Assembly: GCA_945870115.1 (NCBI GenBank)
Contig: CAMBRH010000048.1
Location: 1-15,402, forward strand
Source of the DNA: Chitinophaga pinensis
Lineage (GTDB): Bacteria; Bacteroidota; Bacteroidia; Flavobacteriales_D; Crocinitomicaceae
DNA length: 15,402 nt
Direction of reading: 5' to 3'
Shown: in pieces, positions 12,501-15,402 of the stretch
Layout of the letters: each line of letters starts with the position of its first letter
How positions within the stretch are numbered: position 1 is the stretch's first letter
Translations under genes and position numbers: made by a program
The notes under the pieces: generated by a model
Database searches by the model: none
What the model was told of the DNA's origin: nothing
Seen by the model: the letters and a program-made list of their open reading frames with translations, nothing else

Positions 12501-13901
12501 GTACTTTGCTATGGAAATGGAACTGGAGCAATTGATATTACACCTTCAAACGGAACCACACCTTATTCTTTTACTTGGAGTAACAATGTTTTTTCTGAAG
12601 ATTTAACTGGATTAATTTCTGGACCATATAACGTAAATGTTATTGACGATGACGGTTGTGGAGGATTTATCTCTTTCATAGTGGAAGAACCAGATACACT
12701 AATTTATGTTTCTAGTTCAACTGTAACAGACGTTTTATGCTTTGGAAATTCCAACGGTACAATTAACATTGAAGTTGCAGGAGGAACTGGAAATTATACT
12801 TATGATTGGAATACAAGTTCTCAAAATCAGGATATTTCAAGTTTAACAGCCGGAAATTATTCAGTTTTAATAGAAGACGCAAATGGGTGTCAATTAAACT
12901 TTTCAGAAACTGTTCAAGAACCAAATGAATTGAGTTTAAGTGAAACACACATTGATGTTTTATGCTTTGGAAATTCCACTGGGTCAATTGATATTTCTGC
13001 AAGTGGCGGAACTTCACCATATATTTTTAATTGGAGTAATACTTCTCAAAATGAAGACATAATCAATCTATCTATTGGAAATTACACTTTAACTGTAACG
13101 GATGATAACAATTGTCAAGATGTTATAAGTGTTTCGATAACTGAACCATTAGCTCCTTTAAGTACTTCATTAACTTTTAATCCTGTTTTGTGTTTTGATG
13201 GAAATGATGGAAGCATCGATTTAACTGTAAGCGGAGGAACCTCAGGTTACACTTTCTTGTGGAGTAATACTCAAATCACTGAAGATATTTCAGGTTTAAA
13301 TGCAAATTCATATTCAGTTATTGTAACAGATGCAAATGCCTGCGAAGAAAAAGATACAATAAATGTAATACAGCCAAATTCACCAATTTCCCTTGAAGCT
13401 TTTGGTAATGGAATTTGTTTCGGAGCAACAAATGGAGAAGCAAGTGTAATTGCGAGTGGAGGAACACCAACATATACTTATTTATGGAATACAAATTCAA
13501 ACGACACTTTAGCTAAAATCACAAATTTGACAACAGGTACTTTCAGTGTTATCGTAACTGATTTGAATGGATGTACAGAAACTACGTCTGCAACTATTGA
13601 ACAACCAAGTGATTTAGAGGGTTGTGTTTCATTGGAAATGCCAAATATTTTTACTCCAGATAAAGATTTATTGAATGATTTCTACCTCCCTGTAAAAGCA
13701 TTTAACATAAAGGATTTTCATATAATTATCATCAATCGATGGGGAGAAGTTGTTTTTGAAGGGAATGAATATATTAAAGGTTGGGATGGTACAATTAATG
13801 GAAAAGATGCTAGTGAAGGAGTTTATTTCTGGAAACTTGATTATACCGATAATTATAATGACAGTGGAGAGAAACAAGGATTTTTAACGCTTCAACGATA
13901 A
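9507..13901 (+). CDS. Giant SprB-repeat surface protein with T9SS gliding-type C-terminal domain
   Basis: A 1464-residue exported protein, inferred to be a cell-surface adhesin or filament. Order: Sec signal peptide (1-20, ending TYFSQ); a large beta-rich N-terminal domain (about 25-340, with VLWAGLYWQG, GWTIVVVYRN, LGVVAHDGD) without a confident family name; a DUF11-like module (about 345-470, DLRASVSFTDLNGG then PGDILEYAITAKNIG); an Ig-like module (about 528-604); ten SprB-type repeats of 73-83 residues (608-1369); and a T9SS C-terminal domain (about 1376-1464: MPNIFTPDKDLLNDFY, INRWGEVVFEGN, GWDGTINGKDASEGVYFWKL). SprB is the mobile gliding adhesin of Flavobacterium johnsoniae and is several times larger; this is a relative by repeat type, not an orthologue. 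A DUF4265-like gene follows with no spacer. A role in gliding is not shown: no gld or spr machinery is present in the window. Confidence 0.92.
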   Translation: MKKFLCLLVLQFIFFSTYFSQIVDPFAIRYQINQKGGLVFLANTSVSGSNSANSEMPPGGSSDNNGETMNFVDIDSDASTFMSSADQLNLPNCSEVLWAGLYWQGMVNNVPESTPNYSQRNKIKLSVNNGAYTQLTADELLDNVTGKMTYFSFKDITSILQSNPINANYKLANVVTETGSNTFGGWTIVVVYRNIYETMKNLTVFDGLANVSSGASGTVNIDINGFLTPPSGPVNFELGVVAHDGDRGQTGDQLAFNGAGTFVGISDALHDLDNAFNSTISKNGVLTPLRNPSFNNNLGHDANIYSPNNSTFNYIGNSATSASIRLSTSLETVLSSVITSAIDIYEPDLRASVSFTDLNGGTVRPGDILEYAITAKNIGSDVSINSILTDTLDSRLTYIPGTLRITFGPNSGTKTDALDADQGEFFLANNVIVAQIGTGASGVNGGAIVNSSTGADSTVIKFRVQLTNDCAVWQCGSVLINKAFLFGTGQISGITNGNDGASDLLDQNGCPSLESGLVNIDVSACPDTVITFTDTLCVGQNISLSYPNSTFLTFSWEGPNGFTSAINNPTIPNAQQINSGDYILHVSYNGESCIDDTIAAVFVAPNPTIQLIEIQDDTCFQAGSGSIQVLGVGNAPFSYSWSNGDQDSLAQNLLAGTYTITVQNTFGCSASNSFTVTEPPIMTVTASITSNFNGSDISCFNASDGSANAAGNGGVQPYAFSWSPSGILNPIATNLGSGMHIVTMTDDQGCIAKDTVTLVQPNAIVVTGTVTNVLCFGNTDGAINTTITGGTLPYTFDWSNNAITEDLLNVAAGSYTNDVTDINGCTGTNTFTITEPTSSMSLSSTFTPILCNGAATSNIDLTVTGGIAPFDYDWSSGEITQDINSKTAGTYTVDVTDFNGCTQTHSVTITQPTAVVINAVQINPVCQSGSQGSLDITVTGGTPGYSFNWNTLEVNEDISGLFAGTYVCLVTDVNNCVTTFTRTLTDPDAVNIVGIVQDVLCYGNGTGAIDITPSNGTTPYSFTWSNNVFSEDLTGLISGPYNVNVIDDDGCGGFISFIVEEPDTLIYVSSSTVTDVLCFGNSNGTINIEVAGGTGNYTYDWNTSSQNQDISSLTAGNYSVLIEDANGCQLNFSETVQEPNELSLSETHIDVLCFGNSTGSIDISASGGTSPYIFNWSNTSQNEDIINLSIGNYTLTVTDDNNCQDVISVSITEPLAPLSTSLTFNPVLCFDGNDGSIDLTVSGGTSGYTFLWSNTQITEDISGLNANSYSVIVTDANACEEKDTINVIQPNSPISLEAFGNGICFGATNGEASVIASGGTPTYTYLWNTNSNDTLAKITNLTTGTFSVIVTDLNGCTETTSATIEQPSDLEGCVSLEMPNIFTPDKDLLNDFYLPVKAFNIKDFHIIIINRWGEVVFEGNEYIKGWDGTINGKDASEGVYFWKLDYTDNYNDSGEKQGFLTLQR
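11328..13613 (+). repeat. Ten tandem SprB-type repeats
   Basis: Repeat boundaries in residues: 608, 681, 764, 839, 915, 990, 1065, 1142, 1217, 1293, ending at 1369. The common pattern is V-L-C-F-G near the start, G-x-I-D-I, GGT-x-PY, a F-x-W-S-N block, E-D-I, AG-x-Y-x-V, VTD-x-NGC and a closing EP or QP. Each repeat has one early and one late Cys, 49-52 residues apart. Repeats are diverged at the DNA level, so they are unlikely to recombine often. The best-matching neighbours are repeats 7 and 8, which share VLCFGNS. Confidence 0.9.
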
Positions 13902-14375
13902 ATGAAAAACCTACTTTTAAGACTATTTAAATCAAAAAAAAAGTTCAATCAAGACAATTTAGTTAAAATATTATTTCGCTTTCATAGTAATATTTTTGAC
14001 GAAGAATTAGTTGAGACAATGTGGGCAAGTATTATTGATAAAAAAAGAGGACTTTTCAAACTTGAAAGTATTCCATTTTATGCTCCAGAGGTTGCCTCAA
14101 ACGATATTATATTTGCTGAGTTTGATTCAAAAGAACAAATGCTAACTTATCGAAAAACTGAAAATTATTCTGGTAATTCAACAGTACAAATAATCCTTTT
14201 AGACATATCAAAAGACATCAATTTAATTCGCGACGAATTTAAAAAACTAGGATGTACTTCAGAAAAAGTTAATGAAAAATATTTTTCAATGGAAATTCCA
14301 TATTCATTAGATTACAGATTCATAAAGAAAAAACTTAATGAATTAGAAGCAACAGATACAATTAGTTATGCTTAA
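13902..14375 (+). CDS. DUF4265-like protein of unknown function
   Basis: A 157-residue protein without a signal peptide. It resembles DUF4265 by pattern: an opening WASIIDKKRGLFKLESIPFYA (about 41-61), SNDIIFAEF (a gDiV-like turn, about 66-74), YSGNSTVQIILLD (about 89-101, the sGnsT motif), KKLGCTSEK (about 114-122) and a final SMEIPYSLDYRFIKKKLNEL (vdvP-like). No function is established for this family that I can name. The ATG begins directly after the TAA of the giant surface-protein gene (TAAATG), so the two must be on one transcript and translation may be coupled. A link to surface-protein production is suggested only by this position. The assignment is from memory of the family pattern. 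Confidence 0.75.
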   Translation: MKNLLLRLFKSKKKFNQDNLVKILFRFHSNIFDEELVETMWASIIDKKRGLFKLESIPFYAPEVASNDIIFAEFDSKEQMLTYRKTENYSGNSTVQIILLDISKDINLIRDEFKKLGCTSEKVNEKYFSMEIPYSLDYRFIKKKLNELEATDTISYA

Positions 14376-14427
14376 CCTTGTCTAGCTGATGGTCATAGAA
14401 TTTAAAAATGCTATCAAAATTTAAATT

Positions 14428-14868
14428 ATGAAAATAGTATTACAACGTGTTTCTGAAGCTTCAGTTATTATAAATCATTTGATTCACAATGAAATTAATT
14501 CAGGTTTATTGATCTTATTGGGAATTGAAGAAGAAGATTCTGAAAAAGAGGCAGACTATTTGATTCAAAAAATTAGTACGATGCGCATATTTTCTGATTC
14601 ACACGAAAAAATGAATTTATCTATCCAAGATATCCAAGGAGAATTTTTAGTTATCAGTCAATTTACGCTTTTGGCAAATACTAAAAAAGGAAATCGTCCT
14701 AGTTTTATCAAAGCAGCAAGACCAGAAAAAGCAATTCCTTTGTATGAATATTTTTTAGAGAACCTGAAAAAACACTCTAATTTAATTGTAAAAGCAGGAG
14801 TTTTTGGTGCTGATATGAAAGTAAAACTTATAAATGATGGACCAGTTACAATTTTAATTGAATCCTAA
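14428..14868 (+). CDS. dtd: D-aminoacyl-tRNA deacylase
   Basis: Cytoplasmic proofreading enzyme that hydrolyses D-aminoacyl-tRNA (and Gly mischarged on tRNA-Ala), recycling the tRNA. The 146 residues equal the family length. The N-terminus MKIVLQRVSEASV is canonical, SQFTL (77-81) is the catalytic-site motif, and NDGPVT (136-141) contains the Gly-cisPro motif that gives chiral selectivity. GVFGADMKVKLIN (124-136) is also typical. The start at 14428 gives the exact family N-terminus. It lies 52 bases after the DUF4265-like gene on the same strand with no clear promoter between, so it probably shares that transcript. No convincing terminator is seen in the following 70 bases. Confidence 0.97.
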   Translation: MKIVLQRVSEASVIINHLIHNEINSGLLILLGIEEEDSEKEADYLIQKISTMRIFSDSHEKMNLSIQDIQGEFLVISQFTLLANTKKGNRPSFIKAARPEKAIPLYEYFLENLKKHSNLIVKAGVFGADMKVKLINDGPVTILIES

Positions 14869-14939
14869 ATTTAATTTTATATCTCAAAAATTATTTTAAT
14901 TTTTTTTGCCTAAATCGTTTTTTATTCAAAAATTTAATT

Positions 14940-14947
14940 TAATTTTG
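14940..14947 (+). promoter_or_regulatory. -7 promoter element for the SAM riboswitch-metX transcript
   Basis: TAATTTTG matches TAnnTTTG exactly and lies about 48 bases before the riboswitch. No TTG occurs at 17-23 bases upstream, so only half of the promoter is supported. Just downstream, GTAGAAA/TTTCTAC (14962-14980, 5-nt loop) would form a 5' leader hairpin. Confidence 0.45.
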
Positions 14948-14994
14948 CAACATCAAAAAAAGTAGAAATTCTTTTTCTACGGAATTTGATTTAT

Positions 14995-15101
14995 AAAGAA
15001 GAGGTGAGAGACTGGCTCGAAGACCCTCTGGCAACCAACTTAAAGTTCTCGTTAGTAAATAACTTCGAGAGTTGGAAAACCGGTGCCAAATCCAGATTCT
15101 T
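14995..15101 (+). promoter_or_regulatory. SAM riboswitch (SAM-I / S-box family)
   Basis: RNA aptamer that binds S-adenosylmethionine and lowers expression of downstream methionine genes. Seen here: the conserved block GAGGTGAGAGACTGG (15001-15015), CTCTGGCAACC (15026-15036) with the S-box GGCAACC core, and GGTGCCAAATCC (15082-15093). A closing P1 helix can form from AAGAA (14996-15000) and TTCTT (15097-15101). A long arm is made of CCAACT (15035-15040) with AGTTGG (15070-15075) and CTCG (15048-15051) with CGAG (15066-15069). Gene context agrees, since metX follows. Directly after P1 a short AAAC/GTTT hairpin (15102-15114) is followed by AGGA. No U-rich intrinsic terminator is visible, which favours translational or other non-terminator control. 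The first start codon of any length after it is that of the leader ORF, not metX. Confidence 0.92.
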
Positions 15102-15135
15102 AAACATGTTGTTTAGGATGAATATAAATTAAGTT

Positions 15136-15252
15136 ATGAAAAAACAAGTTTATTTCCGTGAGAATCGCAAAAAAAGTCAACAACCTAATCTAATTGACTC
15201 AAAAAATTCTATTTCTAAAATTCAAATTTGTTGTTGCTGTATGTGTTGCTAA
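15136..15252 (+). CDS. Candidate 38-codon leader peptide ending in a poly-cysteine run
   Basis: Unannotated short ORF between the SAM riboswitch and metX. It encodes 38 residues: a basic, polar first part (MKKQVYFRENRKKSQQPN) and a C-terminus Ile-Cys-Cys-Cys-Cys-Met-Cys-Cys followed by TAA. The codons are TGT TGT TGC TGT ATG TGT TGC, so six of the last seven residues are Cys and the other is Met. Cys is otherwise rare in this AT-rich genome's cytoplasmic proteins. There is no signal peptide or membrane segment. Its stop is 37 bases before the metX ATG. AGGA lies at 15115-15118, too far to be a good ribosome site, as is usual in this phylum. Placement and composition suggest a leader peptide whose translation senses charged Cys-tRNA (perhaps Met-tRNA too). 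Poly-Cys leader peptides controlling sulfur genes are known in mycobacteria. A small metal-binding peptide is the alternative. Translation has not been shown. Confidence 0.6.
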   Translation: MKKQVYFRENRKKSQQPNLIDSKNSISKIQICCCCMCC

Positions 15253-15265
15253 GATGTTAATCTTA
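15250..15265 (+). promoter_or_regulatory. Hairpin overlapping the leader-peptide stop codon
   Basis: TAAGAT (15250-15255) and ATCTTA (15260-15265) are perfect complements around the loop GTTA. The first three bases are the stop codon of the poly-Cys ORF. A ribosome finishing or stalled at the Cys codons would cover the left arm. The stem is short and AT-rich, and no T-run follows, so it is not a terminator. A role in coupling leader translation to metX is inference. Confidence 0.35.
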
Positions 15266-15289
15266 ATTATCCATATTTTAAACTTCAAA

Positions 15290-15402
15290 ATGAAAAAATC
15301 AGAAAATCACGTATTTTTCAAGGAATTTACTCTTGAATCATCACAAAAAATAGAAAATTTAAAAATCACTTACCATACTTTTGGGGAATTAAATCAGTAT
15401 TC
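15290..15402 (+). CDS. metX: Homoserine O-acetyltransferase, N-terminal part (cut by window edge)
   Basis: Only 37 complete codons are present. They read MKKSENHVFFKEFTLESS and continue with LKITYHTFGELNQY. The FxLESG-like stretch followed by an aliphatic segment and the Y-H-T-F/Y-G-x-L-N motif is the N-terminal signature of the MetX alpha/beta-hydrolase family, which acetylates homoserine with acetyl-CoA in methionine synthesis. The upstream SAM riboswitch strongly supports this assignment. The catalytic Ser-Asp-His triad lies beyond the window. A related acyltransferase (for example serine or homoserine succinyl type within the same fold) cannot be excluded from so short a piece. The start is the first ATG in frame, 37 bases after the leader ORF stop. 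Confidence 0.85.
   Translation, partial: MKKSENHVFFKEFTLESSQKIENLKITYHTFGELNQY

Noticed and set aside
11328..13613. Tandem repeats as a possible CRISPR-like or mobile-element array
   Set aside because: The repeats are in-frame protein modules of about 75 residues, diverged at the DNA level, inside one long open frame.
10000..13877. Several minus-strand open frames inside the giant surface-protein gene
   Set aside because: They are rich in Gln, His and Leu, as expected for the reverse of Asn/Thr/Ser-rich coding repeats, and carry no recognisable domains.
14962..14980. GTAGAAA/TTTCTAC hairpin as the dtd terminator
   Set aside because: It lies almost 100 bases after dtd, downstream of the metX -7 box, and is not followed by a T-run on the plus strand; it more likely belongs to the metX leader.
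15119..15133. Four-codon ATG-to-TAA frame just before the poly-Cys ORF
   Set aside because: Too short to support as a gene, and such frames arise often by chance in AT-rich DNA.

Overview
This AT-rich window (no computed GC value; by eye about one third GC) looks like a chromosomal segment of a member of the Bacteroidota, most likely a flavobacterium-like marine or freshwater lineage. Three things point there: two very large exported proteins end in the gliding-motility-type type IX secretion (T9SS) C-terminal domain, one of them carries ten SprB-type repeats, and several genes are preceded by the Bacteroidota promoter motif TAnnTTTG (often with an upstream TTG), with almost no Shine-Dalgarno sequences. 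I cannot name the genus.

Layout. Positions 1-572 hold the 3' part of a NarL/LuxR-type response regulator whose receiver domain is broken by an in-frame TAA. A palindromic repeat region (571-684) separates it from a convergent minus-strand block: a DMT/EamA transporter, purA, a STAS-domain protein and a Fur-family regulator (read Fur -> STAS -> purA -> transporter; Fur and STAS overlap by ATGA). Next is a small secreted protein (minus) divergent from gmhA (plus). Then comes a minus-strand pair, a small exported protein followed by an 828-residue T9SS cargo protein with duplicated Ig-like modules and PKD domains. Divergent from it are a TerB-like protein and rsgA (plus), with a perfect 30-bp GC-rich palindrome between them. 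A strong consensus promoter then leads into a 1464-residue SprB-repeat surface protein, followed without a gap by a DUF4265-like gene and by dtd.

The right edge is the most interesting part. A SAM riboswitch (about 14995-15101) precedes the start of metX (homoserine O-acetyltransferase, cut by the window edge at 15402). Between them lies an unlisted 38-codon ORF (15136-15252) that ends Cys-Cys-Cys-Cys-Met-Cys-Cys-stop, with its stop codon inside a small perfect hairpin. I read it as a candidate cysteine-sensing leader peptide in series with the SAM riboswitch, so that metX would respond both to the end product (SAM) and to the sulfur supply (Cys-tRNA). The ORF, its codons and the hairpin are seen directly; the regulatory role is inference.

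Housekeeping functions (purA, gmhA, rsgA, dtd, metX) and surface/secretion functions are interleaved. I see no tRNA, rRNA, CRISPR array, insertion sequence or phage gene.
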